From: Actinomadura macra NBRC 14102
Lineage (GTDB): Bacteria; Actinomycetota; Actinomycetes; Streptosporangiales; Streptosporangiaceae
NCBI RefSeq assembly: GCF_001552215.1
Contig: NZ_BCQT01000017.1
Coordinates: 186,001 to 250,000 of the forward strand
Direction: 5' to 3'
DNA length: 64,000 nt
Shown here: in pieces, positions 18,523 through 26,859 of the stretch
How positions within the stretch are numbered: position 1 is the first letter of the stretch
How the letters are laid out: each line of letters starts with the position of its first letter
Made by a program: the position numbers and the translations under genes
The notes under the pieces: generated by a model
Databases searched by the model: none
Told to the model about the DNA's origin: nothing
Seen by the model: only the letters and a program-made list of their open reading frames with translations

Positions 18523-19365
18523 ATGCGAGGGAAGACGCCCGTGATCGCCATGGTGGCCGCCGGAGTGATCGGTGTGGCCGCGGGCGGCTGGCCCGTCGTA
18601 CGGGCCCAGACGGGCGGCTCCGGCCCGTCCATGCGGACGGAGTTGAGCGCGGCGCTCGCCGACCAGACGTGGGCGAGCCCGAAGCCCGGGTCCTGGACGA
18701 TGCCGACGCCTTCCCCCGACGGGCTGCCGCCCGTCGTCAGCCACATCGTCACCCAGGAGCGCGTCGTCTTCCTGACCATCGACGACGGCTACACCTACGA
18801 CGCCGAGTTCGTGAACCTCGTCCGCAAGGAAAGGGTCCCGATCATGACGTTCCTGACCTCGACGTACATCAAGGGGCAGGGGCAGTACTTCTGGGCGATG
18901 CGCAACGCGGGCTCGGCGATGGAGAACCACACCGTCAGCCACCCCAACATGGCGACGCTCAGCCCCGAGGCGCAGAAGAAGGAGATCTGCGACTCCTCCA
19001 CCGCCATCGCCGGGCAGTACGGCCGCCGCCCGCAGATCTTCCGCCCGCCGTTCGGCAGCTTCAACGAGACGACGCGCCGGGTCGCCAAGGAGTGCGGCAT
19101 CAAGTCGGTACTGCTGTGGTCGGCGGAGTTCTACAACGGGACCTCAGGTCCGGGGGTCGGGTTCAACGGCTTCGCCCGGGGCGACGGGGGCAAGGGCTTC
19201 AAGCCCGGCGACATCGTCCTGATGCACTACCGCAAGGGTCTCGCGCAGCAGTTCCAGATGATCCTGGGGTGGATCAGGCAGCAGGGCTTCCGGCCCGCCG
19301 CCGTGCAGAACTACCTGCCGGTCTCGCTCGGCGGCAACGTCCCCGACCACCCGGCCGGCGGCTGA
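18523..19365 (+). CDS. Secreted polysaccharide deacetylase (NodB domain)
   Basis: 280 aa from the ATG at 18523. An N-terminal signal/anchor (VIAMVAAGVIGVAAGGWPVV) is followed by a carbohydrate esterase 4 domain with TIDDGYTYD (catalytic and metal Asp), NHTVSHPNM (the two metal histidines), RPPFGSFNE and a C-terminal IVLMHYRKG. It would remove N- or O-acetyl groups from peptidoglycan or another surface glycan. It is inserted between coxG and coxL in the opposite orientation. Its last 55 bp overlap the coxL 3' end (19311-19365). Confidence 0.9.
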   Translation: MRGKTPVIAMVAAGVIGVAAGGWPVVRAQTGGSGPSMRTELSAALADQTWASPKPGSWTMPTPSPDGLPPVVSHIVTQERVVFLTIDDGYTYDAEFVNLVRKERVPIMTFLTSTYIKGQGQYFWAMRNAGSAMENHTVSHPNMATLSPEAQKKEICDSSTAIAGQYGRRPQIFRPPFGSFNETTRRVAKECGIKSVLLWSAEFYNGTSGPGVGFNGFARGDGGKGFKPGDIVLMHYRKGLAQQFQMILGWIRQQGFRPAAVQNYLPVSLGGNVPDHPAGG

Positions 19366-21785
19366 GGCGCGGGCCGCCCTGACGCGGTCCGCCCGGCGAC
19401 CGGCGGCGTCTGCTCCGCGTGCCCGCGGCGCAGGGCGTACAACTCGTCCGGGGACAGGGGCATCGCGTCGATACGGATGCCCTCGGCGTCCTCGACGGCC
19501 GAGGCGATGACGGCCGACACCGGGATGACGCCCGCCTCGCCCGCGCCCTTGATGCCGAGCGGGTTGAGCGGGGAGGGGGTCTCCAGGTGGTCGGTCTCGA
19601 TGCGCGGGACCTCCGTCGCGTAGGGCATCAGGAAGTCCATGAACGAGGCGTTCAACAGCTGTCCCGCCTCGTCGTAGACCATCCGCTCGTACAGTGCGCC
19701 GCCGACGCCCTGCGCGACGCCGCCGTGGATCTGCCCCTCGACCACCATCGGGTTGACGAGCCGCCCGCAGTCATGGACGACGACGTACCGCAGGATCGCG
19801 ATCTCGGCCGTGTCGGGGTCCACCTCCACGATGGCGGCATGCGCCCCGGCGGCGAACGTGGACCGGACGGGCGAGTAGTAGTCGCGTCCTTCCAGGCCCG
19901 GCTCGTCCCCGGCCGCGACGGGCGGCTCGTCCGGCGGGCGCCCGACCGCGAACTGGGTCGCGGCGGCGGCCTCCGCGTCGAAGGCGTACCGCAGCGGGTT
20001 GGACAGCACCGCGACCGTCCGCAGCGGGACGGACGCCGACATGTCACCCCGGACGTGCACGATGCCGTCAGTGATCTCCAGATCTCCCGGGTCCGCCTCC
20101 AGCGCCTCGCCCGCGATGCGCAGCGCCTTGCCGCGCACCTTGCGGCACGCCAGCGCTATCGCGTTGCCGCTCATGACGGCGGCGCGCGAGGCGAACGTGC
20201 CGACCGCGTACCCGAAGCGGCGGGTGTCCCCCGTCGTCACCTGGACGTCCTTCATCGGCACGCCCAGCTCGGCGGCGGCGATCTGCGCGAACACGGTCTC
20301 GTGGCCCTGCCCCTGCGAGGTCAGCCCGGTCGAGACGTGCACGCGGCCCGCGGTGTCGATCTCGACGTGCCCGCCCTCGTACGGCCCGACCCCGGTGCCC
20401 TCGACATAGATCCCGAGGCCGATGCCGAGGCGCCGGCCCCGGGACGCGGCGGCGGCCCGCTCGGTCTCGAAGCCGTCCCAGCCGATCAGATCGCGCGCCC
20501 TGCGGAGCAGTTCCGGATAGTCGCCCGAGTCGTAGATCAGCGGACGGCCGTCCTGGAAGGTCAGGCCCTGGTCGTAGGGGAACTCGTCGGGCTGGATCAG
20601 GTTCGCGGCGCGGACGTCCGCGCGGTCGAGACCGAGGTGGCGGGCGATGTGGTCCATCGTCCGCTCCATGCAGAACACGCCCTGCGGGCGGCCCGCGCCC
20701 CGGTACGGCGTGACGATGACGGTGTTGGTGTACAGGCTCGTCACCTCCGCCCGGTATGCGCCGATCTTGTAGGGGCCGAGCAGCTGCGTGGAGGTGACGA
20801 TCGGGATGATGATCCCGTACGGGGTGTAGGCGCCGTGGTCGTGCCGGATCCGCACGTCCAGTCCAAGGACGCGGCCGGCGTCGTCGAACCCGACGCGCAC
20901 GTCCTGGAGCTGGCCGCGCTCGTGGGCGGCGGACACGAAATGCTCGCGCCTGTCCTCGGTCCACTTCAGCTCGCGATCCAGCAGCCGCGCCGCCCAGGGG
21001 ATCAGCACCTCCTCCGGCCACGGGTGGACGATCTTGACTCCGAAGCCGCCGCCGACGTCCGGCGCGACGACCTCGACCTTGCCGTTCGGCAGCCCGAGCC
21101 GCGCTGCGACGGCGGCGCGCACGCTAGTGGACGCCTGCGTCGAGGAGTACACGCGCAGCGACCCGTCGTCGGCGTCCCAGCGCGCGTAGACGCCGCGCCC
21201 TTCGAGCGGCATGGACGCGCTGCGCTCGATCGCCAGCCGGAACTCCAGCACGTGCGGCGCCGCCGCGACCGCCGCCGCCGCGTCCCCGGTCTCCTGCACC
21301 AGCACGGCCCCGACGTTGCCCGGAACATCGTCGTGGACGAGGTGGTCTGCGCGCGCGGCCGCCTCGATGCCGACGACGGCGGGCAGCGGCTCGTAGTCCA
21401 CCCGGACGCGTTCGGCGGCGTCCTCGGCGAGATAGCGGTCGCGGGCCACGACCATCGCGACGGGCTCACCGACGTGCCGGACGACGTCGCGGGCGAGCGG
21501 GTACCCGGTCCGGCCGTGGGTGAGCGCCGGGTGCGGGATGAGCAGCGGCAGCGGCTCCCCCACGCGGCCCGGCAGGTCCTCCCAGGTGTAGATGGCGACG
21601 AGGCCGTCCACGTCCAGCGCCCCGGACACGTCGATGTCGGCGATGCGGGCGTGCGCGTGCGGCGACCGGACGAACGCCGCGGCGAGCGCGTTCCGGCCGA
21701 GGTCGTCCAGGAAGCGGCCGCGGCCGGTGAGCAGCCGGGCGTCCTCGCGGCGCCGGACGGGCTCGCCGAACACGCGCGTCCCCAT
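19311..21785 (-). CDS. coxL: Molybdenum hydroxylase large subunit, form-II CoxL/xanthine dehydrogenase family
   Basis: 824 aa. It binds the molybdenum-pterin cofactor and holds the active site of a CoxLSM hydroxylase. It starts GTRVFGEPVRRREDARLLTG and has GGGFGVK, TSQGQGHET and the catalytic glutamate near residue 750 in PLGIKGAGEAG. The active-site loop near 358-365 is PYRGAGRP. Form-I CO dehydrogenases carry AYRCSFR there, whose Cys binds copper; here the Cys is absent. CO oxidation is therefore unlikely and an N-heterocycle or aldehyde is the likelier substrate. The gene abuts coxS (TAG next to ATG) and its tail overlaps the deacetylase gene. Confidence 0.93.
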   Translation of the reverse strand: MGTRVFGEPVRRREDARLLTGRGRFLDDLGRNALAAAFVRSPHAHARIADIDVSGALDVDGLVAIYTWEDLPGRVGEPLPLLIPHPALTHGRTGYPLARDVVRHVGEPVAMVVARDRYLAEDAAERVRVDYEPLPAVVGIEAAARADHLVHDDVPGNVGAVLVQETGDAAAAVAAAPHVLEFRLAIERSASMPLEGRGVYARWDADDGSLRVYSSTQASTSVRAAVAARLGLPNGKVEVVAPDVGGGFGVKIVHPWPEEVLIPWAARLLDRELKWTEDRREHFVSAAHERGQLQDVRVGFDDAGRVLGLDVRIRHDHGAYTPYGIIIPIVTSTQLLGPYKIGAYRAEVTSLYTNTVIVTPYRGAGRPQGVFCMERTMDHIARHLGLDRADVRAANLIQPDEFPYDQGLTFQDGRPLIYDSGDYPELLRRARDLIGWDGFETERAAAASRGRRLGIGLGIYVEGTGVGPYEGGHVEIDTAGRVHVSTGLTSQGQGHETVFAQIAAAELGVPMKDVQVTTGDTRRFGYAVGTFASRAAVMSGNAIALACRKVRGKALRIAGEALEADPGDLEITDGIVHVRGDMSASVPLRTVAVLSNPLRYAFDAEAAAATQFAVGRPPDEPPVAAGDEPGLEGRDYYSPVRSTFAAGAHAAIVEVDPDTAEIAILRYVVVHDCGRLVNPMVVEGQIHGGVAQGVGGALYERMVYDEAGQLLNASFMDFLMPYATEVPRIETDHLETPSPLNPLGIKGAGEAGVIPVSAVIASAVEDAEGIRIDAMPLSPDELYALRRGHAEQTPPVAGRTASGRPAPQPPAGWSGTLPPSETGR

Positions 21786-22286
21786 CTACGACTCCCCTTC
21801 GCGGGCCGATCCGGCGAGCAGCTCGGCGGCGCGGTGCACCGACGCGACGATGTTCTGGTAGCCCGTGCACCGGCACAGGTTGCCGGAGATCCCTTCGAGG
21901 ACCTGGTCCCGCGTCGGGCGGGGCGTCTCGCGCAGCAGCGCGGTGACCGTGCACAGGAAACCGGGCGTGCAGAACCCGCACTGCAACCCGTGGCACTCGC
22001 GGAAGGCGCGCTGCACCGGCGAGGGCGTCCCGTCCGGGGCGGCGAGCCCCTCCACGGTCGTGACCTCGTGCCCGTCGGCGGTAACGGCGAGCATCAGGCA
22101 CGACCGCACCGGCTCCCCGTCCAGCAGCACCGTGCAGCACCCGCACACGCCGTGCTCGCAGCCGACGTGCGTGCCGGTAAGGCCGAGGTCGTGCCGGAGC
22201 AGGTCCGACAGCAGCCGCCGGGCGGGCGCACGCGCGGTGCGCGGCGTCCCGTTGACGGTCAGCGCGATGTCGTGGCTCTGCTCCAT
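21786..22286 (-). CDS. coxS: Molybdenum hydroxylase small subunit with two [2Fe-2S] clusters
   Basis: 166 aa from the ATG at 22286; a TTG at 22289 is also in frame. The plant-ferredoxin-like domain has C43, C48, C51 and C63 (VGCEHGVCGCC, then RSC). The second, all-helical domain has LQCGFCTPGF and NLCRCTGYQNI. The subunit carries electrons from the Mo site in CoxL to the FAD in CoxM. The ribosome-binding site AAGGA lies inside a 17-bp repeat (22283-22322). Gene order M-S-L on the transcript matches cox operons. Confidence 0.95.
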   Translation of the reverse strand: MEQSHDIALTVNGTPRTARAPARRLLSDLLRHDLGLTGTHVGCEHGVCGCCTVLLDGEPVRSCLMLAVTADGHEVTTVEGLAAPDGTPSPVQRAFRECHGLQCGFCTPGFLCTVTALLRETPRPTRDQVLEGISGNLCRCTGYQNIVASVHRAAELLAGSAREGES

Positions 22287-22322
22287 CAACCCCGTCCTTC
22301 CATCAACGCCGTCCCTCCATCA
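22283..22322 (-). repeat. Three 17-bp tandem repeats between coxM and coxS
   Basis: On the + strand TCCATCA recurs at 17-bp steps (22282, 22299, 22316), with the 17-mers nearly identical in the first two copies. Read on the coding strand, each unit supplies TGATGG followed or preceded by AGGGACGG/AAGGACGG. The first copy thus contains the coxM TGA, and the last gives the coxS ATG. Confidence 0.75.
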
Positions 22323-23198
22323 GTCTCGCGTCCTTCGCCCGGCCACCCCGCGCAGCGCGACCGCGGCGGCCGAGCGCAGGGCGCGCTCGGTGAGCACGCC
22401 GGTCAGGTGCCGGCGGTACTCGACGCCCGCGTGCACGTCGGCCTCCGGCTCGATCCGGTCCCGCACGTGCGCGGCGGCGGCCGTCCAGTCGCCGCCCGGC
22501 CCGGCGGGCCCGGTCAGGTCGAGGACGAGCGGGGTCGCGGCGACACCGAGGTACCCGGCGCGCGCCGCGGCGACCCGCAGGTCACCGTCCAGGGTGACGA
22601 GGGCGGCGACGCCGGCGAGCGCGTAGTCGCCGTGCCGGCGGGCGGTCTCGGCGAACGCGGTGCCGGTGCGCGGCGGCACGGCGGGGAAGAACGCCGACAC
22701 CGCGATCTCACCGGGCTCCAGGGCGGGTTCCAGCGGGCCGCGGAAGAACACGTCCGCGGGGACGGTACGGCGCCCGGCGGTCGAGGCGGCCTCGACGGTG
22801 CCGCCGACCAACGCCAGCACGGCGGGCAGTTCGGCGGCGGGGTCGGCGTGCGCGAGGCTCCCGACGACCGTGCCCCGGTTGCGGATGACGGGATGCGCGA
22901 CGTGCCGCAGCGCCAGCCGCAGCAGCGGCTGGACGGCGGCGGCCTCGTCCGAGCGCTCCACCCGGGCGTGCCGGGCGAGCGCGCCGGCGGTCACCCCCTC
23001 CTCGCCGACGTGCAGGGTGTCCAGCTCGGCGACGCGGTTGATGTCGACCAGCGCCGACGGGGCGGCCAGCCGCATGTTCAGCATCGGGATGAGGCTCTGG
23101 CCCCCGGCCAGGACCTTCGCGGACGGGTCGGCGGCGAGCGCGTCCAGCGCCTCCCTGAGGGTGCGGGGCGCGTGGTAGGCGAACGGAGGCGGTTTCAC
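22320..23198 (-). CDS. coxM: Molybdenum hydroxylase medium subunit (FAD-binding)
   Basis: 292 aa from the GTG at 23198 (MKPPPFAYHAPRTLREALD); the frame extending to 23591 is antisense over the permease gene. It shows the FAD-binding loops VLAGGQSLIPMLNMRL (about 29-44) and RGTVVGSLAHADPAAELPAV, typical of the CoxM/XdhB flavoprotein. It passes electrons from CoxS to the final acceptor. It sits 12 bp after the permease stop, so permease and coxMSL are probably cotranscribed. Confidence 0.94.
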   Translation of the reverse strand: MKPPPFAYHAPRTLREALDALAADPSAKVLAGGQSLIPMLNMRLAAPSALVDINRVAELDTLHVGEEGVTAGALARHARVERSDEAAAVQPLLRLALRHVAHPVIRNRGTVVGSLAHADPAAELPAVLALVGGTVEAASTAGRRTVPADVFFRGPLEPALEPGEIAVSAFFPAVPPRTGTAFAETARRHGDYALAGVAALVTLDGDLRVAAARAGYLGVAATPLVLDLTGPAGPGGDWTAAAAHVRDRIEPEADVHAGVEYRRHLTGVLTERALRSAAAVALRGVAGRRTRD

Positions 23199-23209
23199 CG
23201 GCGGCCCCG

Positions 23210-24670
23210 TCAGTCGGTGTCGGTCGTGGGCGGGCGTACCGGGCCGTCGATCTCGCGTTCGGCCGGCGCGATGACGCCGCCGCCCGCCCCGCCCGGCCCT
23301 CGTGCGCGCCGGGTCGCGATGTTCAGGACGTGGTAGCCGACCAGGACGGCGATGGTGCCGAGCGCGATGCCCTGCAGCGGGAAGTCGTCGGTGATGTCCA
23401 GTGTCACGTTCCCGATCGCGAGGATGATTCCGGCCGCCACCGGCACGAGGTTGACCGGATCGCCGAAATCGATCCGGTTCTCGACCCAGATCTTCGCGCC
23501 GAGCAGCCCGATCATCCCGTACAGCACCACGGTGATCCCGCCGAGGACACCGCCCGGCGTCGCGGCCACCAGCGCGCCGAACTTCGGGCACAGCCCGAAC
23601 AGGACGGCGACCAGAGCCGCGACATAGTACGCGGCGGTCGAATAGATCCGGGTCGCGGCCATGACGCCGATGTTCTCGGCGTAGGTGGTGGTGGGCGAGC
23701 CGCCGACCGCGGTGGCGAGCGCGGTGCCGACGCCGTCGGCGGTGAGGGCGCGGCCGAGGACGGGGTCGAGGTTCTCACCGGTCATCGCCGCGACGGCCTT
23801 GACGTGCCCGGTGTTCTCGGCGACCAGCGCGATGACCGGCGGCAGCGCCAGCAGGATCGCCGAGGTCGTGAAGTCGGGCGCGTGCAGGTCGGGGAAGCCG
23901 AACCAGTCGGCCGCGTCCACCGTGCCGAAGCTCAGCCGCTCGTGCGGGAACGCCGTCGCGACGCAGTACGGGCCCTCGCTTGGGCAGGGTTTGCCGGACG
24001 CGTCCAGCAGGTTCTGCCCGGGCAGCACAGACGTGATCTTGCCTGCGGTGGCGTCGAGGGCCCACGAGAGCGCGAACCCGAACACGAGCGCGAGCAGGAT
24101 CGCGATGCGCGCCCAGAACCCGCGCAGCAGCACCGTGCACAGGACAGCGAAACACAGCGTCAGCAGCGCCGTCCACTGATCCTGCGGCCAGTACACGGTG
24201 GCCACGACCGGCGCCAGATTGAACCCGATGAGCATGACGACCGCGCCGGTGACCACGGGCGGGAACACCCGGTGGATCACCTGGCCGCCGAGGAAGTGGA
24301 CGACCAGGCCGACCGCGACGAGCACCACACCCGCGACGAGGATCGCGCCCGTCACGGTCGCGCTGTCCCCGCCCGCCGCGCGGATCGCGGCGACCGCGCC
24401 GACGAACGAGGCGCTGGTGCCGAGGTAGCTCGGCACCCGGCCGCCCACGATCAGCAGGAACAGGATCGTCGCGACCCCGGACATCATGATCGACAGATTG
24501 GGGTCCAGGCCCATCACGACGGGGAACACGAACGTCGCGCCGAACATCGCGACCACGTGCTGGGCGCCGATCCCGGCGGTGCGCGGCCAGGAGAGCCGCT
24601 CGTCCGGCCGGACGACCTCCCCCGGCGGCGGCGTCCGTCCGTCGCCGTGCAGCTTCCAGCCGATGGACAT
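23210..24670 (-). CDS. NCS2 family nucleobase (uracil/xanthine-type) permease
   Basis: 486 aa with about 12-14 membrane segments. It begins WPRTAGIGAQHVVAMFGATFVFPVVMGLDP, the conserved first span of uracil/xanthine permeases (the GxQHVxAMF motif). It carries the substrate-site region ALPPVIALVAENTGHVKAVAAMTG and GGSPTTTYAENIGVMAATRIYS. It would import a nucleobase-like compound with protons. It is first in a transcript with coxMSL and next to pucR, which ties the hydroxylase to an imported heterocycle. The base itself cannot be assigned by eye. Confidence 0.93.
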   Translation of the reverse strand: MSIGWKLHGDGRTPPPGEVVRPDERLSWPRTAGIGAQHVVAMFGATFVFPVVMGLDPNLSIMMSGVATILFLLIVGGRVPSYLGTSASFVGAVAAIRAAGGDSATVTGAILVAGVVLVAVGLVVHFLGGQVIHRVFPPVVTGAVVMLIGFNLAPVVATVYWPQDQWTALLTLCFAVLCTVLLRGFWARIAILLALVFGFALSWALDATAGKITSVLPGQNLLDASGKPCPSEGPYCVATAFPHERLSFGTVDAADWFGFPDLHAPDFTTSAILLALPPVIALVAENTGHVKAVAAMTGENLDPVLGRALTADGVGTALATAVGGSPTTTYAENIGVMAATRIYSTAAYYVAALVAVLFGLCPKFGALVAATPGGVLGGITVVLYGMIGLLGAKIWVENRIDFGDPVNLVPVAAGIILAIGNVTLDITDDFPLQGIALGTIAVLVGYHVLNIATRRARGPGGAGGGVIAPAEREIDGPVRPPTTDTD

Positions 24671-24691
24671 CCTGCCCTCCCCCGCTCATCC

Positions 24692-24723
24692 GCCCGCGGT
24701 CATGCGGGCAAGGTAGATCTACC
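24692..24723. promoter_or_regulatory. Palindromes upstream of the permease-coxMSL operon
   Basis: The 193-bp gap upstream of the permease start holds a 12-bp perfect palindrome, GGTAGATCTACC (24712-24723), and next to it GCCCGC/GCGGGC (24692-24697 with 24704-24709). The half GATCTACC recurs at 26790-26797, upstream of the AllH gene. These are candidate binding sites for the adjacent PucR regulator; its true site is unknown. Confidence 0.4.
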
Positions 24724-24863
24724 CAGGTGGGAGGGCATCGGCGACATCTGCCAAAGCCCGTGCTCGCGATTGTGAGTACCGGTGATCAAGACCGCCTTTC
24801 CGCCGGCCCGAAGTGTCATCGGGAGCGTGTCGGACGGGACGCCATGCGACGTCCCAACTACCG

Positions 24864-26648
24864 TCAGATACCGCGCATGCGTAGCACGTGCAGGGCGAGG
24901 GTGAGGTTGAGCCGCAGATGCGCGTCCTCGGTGAACGCTCCGAGCATCCGTTCCAGCTTCCCGATGCGGTAGCGCAGGGTGTTGTAGTGGAAGTGGAGGC
25001 GGCGTGCGGTCTCGGCGACGTTGAGGTTGGTCTCCAGCAGCACCTGGAGCGTGCGGCGCAGGTCCACCAGCTCCGGTTCGTCGTCGGAGGCCAGGTCGCC
25101 CAGCGTCTCGCGGACGAAGGCGTGCAGCTCGTCCGGGTCCGACACCAGGCTCAGCAGCCGGTAGACGCCGAGCTGGTCGAAGTGCGCGCGGGCACCGGCG
25201 CCGTGCAGCTGGCGGCCCACCCGGACGGCCTTGACGGCCTGGTCGTATGCCTCCGGCAGCGCGGCCGGAGACGTCACCGTGCGGCTGATCCCGGTGGAGA
25301 ACGTCCGTCGCACCGCCAGGTGCTCGGCGAAGACCGACGAGGCCTCCTTGACCATCGCTTGGACCGGTCCCGACGACAGTTCCGCGGGGTCTTCGTCGTC
25401 GGCGCCGATGACCGCGACGACCTCGTGGGCGAAGCTCGCGACGGCCGCGCCCTTGTCGTGGCGGCGGACGGCCATCGTCCACGCGGCGGCCAGCCGCTCC
25501 TGCGCGGACCGTTCCTCGGCGCCGCGGACGCCGCGCGTCGCGGGATCGGGCTCGGTGCCGCGCCGCCGGACGTCGCGGGCGGCCACCCGGCTCTCGGGCT
25601 CGGCGGGCGGCGGGACGACACCGCGCGGCCGCCCGTCCAACTCGGCCACGACCACCATCATCGGACGGTCCAGGTCCCAGCCGAACCCGTCGCAGTGCGC
25701 GACGACCCGGTCGTCGTCGCCGGCGCGCCCGGCGAGGATGTCGCGCAGGAAGTCGGCGCGGTACTTGCTCTCCACCGCCGCGACGGCCTGCTGCTTGGTC
25801 ACCACGAGCGCGGCCACGGTGGCGGCCCGCTCCAGGATGCCGAGGTCGGTGCCCCGCAGGTTCCCCGCGGGGCTGAAGGCGATGATGCGGCCGTGGTCGA
25901 AACCGCCCGCGACGACGGGCACGACCAGGTGGTCGGAGGTGCCGTGCGCGCCGGTGATTCCGCAGCCGCCGCGCCCGCACGCCGTGTGCCGGCCGGCGTC
26001 GAACGCGCGCATCGCCTGGACGTGCTCTTCGGGGCCGGCACCCGCCAGCACCCGCTGCTCGCCGTCCAGCACGACGACCGCGACGTCCAGCAGCGTCGCG
26101 ACCTCGTCCACGACCTCCTGGAGACCGCCGCCGCACAGCACGATCTGGACCAGCGCCCGGTGCACCTCCTCGGTGCGCGCGAGCACGGCCGCCTGCCGGT
26201 TCAGGATGTCGGTCAGGACCTGGTTCAGGATGTCGTCGAAACCGACGTCGTTCGGGAGCAGGATCAGGGGGAAGCCGCGCCGGTCGGCCTGCGCGATCAT
26301 TTCCGCGGGGAGCGATTCCAGGTAGCGGCCCAGTTTGATGGCCAGGGCCGCGAGGCCGCGCTCGTCCAGGTCGGCGACCAGGTTGTCGAGCGACTGGGGG
26401 GTGTTGCGCAGGGGATAGCCGGTGGTGAGAAGGAGCTCGTTCGGCTTCACCCAGGAAAGGATGTCGGGGACCTCCATCACGTTGAGACGCTGAACGATCC
26501 GTTCGAGTCCGGCTCGACCGGCGATGAGGCGCGCGCCGTTCAGGGTGCTGACGCCGAGAACCTCGCCGACGGACAGGCCGTAGGTCAGTGTTCCGGTGCT
26601 CGCGAGCCGGAGGGCCGGTGGGCCCGGGTCCGCAGTGGTGTAGCTCAT
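24864..26648 (-). CDS. PucR family transcriptional regulator
   Basis: 594 aa from the ATG at 26648, which has GAGGTGA upstream; a longer frame to 26747 lacks a ribosome-binding site. The N-terminal PucR domain (YGLSVGEVLGVSTLNGARLIAG, then PDILSWVKPNELLLTTGYPL) spans about residues 15-140. A GAF-like middle and GGDEF-like segment follow. The C-terminus is the PucR HTH (LLETNLNVAETARRLHFHYN, then TLRYRIGKLERMLG). In Bacillus PucR controls purine breakdown. Position between the permease/cox operon and the divergent AllH-FdrA-AllG genes makes it the likely regulator of both. Confidence 0.92.
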   Translation of the reverse strand: MSYTTADPGPPALRLASTGTLTYGLSVGEVLGVSTLNGARLIAGRAGLERIVQRLNVMEVPDILSWVKPNELLLTTGYPLRNTPQSLDNLVADLDERGLAALAIKLGRYLESLPAEMIAQADRRGFPLILLPNDVGFDDILNQVLTDILNRQAAVLARTEEVHRALVQIVLCGGGLQEVVDEVATLLDVAVVVLDGEQRVLAGAGPEEHVQAMRAFDAGRHTACGRGGCGITGAHGTSDHLVVPVVAGGFDHGRIIAFSPAGNLRGTDLGILERAATVAALVVTKQQAVAAVESKYRADFLRDILAGRAGDDDRVVAHCDGFGWDLDRPMMVVVAELDGRPRGVVPPPAEPESRVAARDVRRRGTEPDPATRGVRGAEERSAQERLAAAWTMAVRRHDKGAAVASFAHEVVAVIGADDEDPAELSSGPVQAMVKEASSVFAEHLAVRRTFSTGISRTVTSPAALPEAYDQAVKAVRVGRQLHGAGARAHFDQLGVYRLLSLVSDPDELHAFVRETLGDLASDDEPELVDLRRTLQVLLETNLNVAETARRLHFHYNTLRYRIGKLERMLGAFTEDAHLRLNLTLALHVLRMRGI

Positions 26649-26859
26649 GCCAGGGGTCACCTCGCCTTTTGGTGCGTACATCGCCCATGGAGGCGAGATC
26701 GCTACCGCTTCCTGATCAAGCCTGACAATAAAGACGAACGATGACAACCAGTCTTGGCACCTTTTCCCATACGTCCGCCGCGCGGCCTCGATCTACCGTC
26801 TCGGCAGAGGTCGGTCCGTCCACGGGGCGAGGCATCCGACACCGGCCTCGGGAGGATCC

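Noticed and set aside
19311..21785. True aerobic CO dehydrogenase
   Set aside because: The active-site loop is PYRGAGRP and lacks the copper-binding Cys of AYRCSFR. The permease and PucR context also points to another substrate.
19419..23336. A 1305-codon open frame on the + strand opposite coxL, coxS and coxM
   Set aside because: It runs antisense through three genes with clear family motifs, and its translation is low-complexity (Arg/Gly/Val/Asp-rich) with no recognisable domain. Long antisense frames are expected at this GC content.
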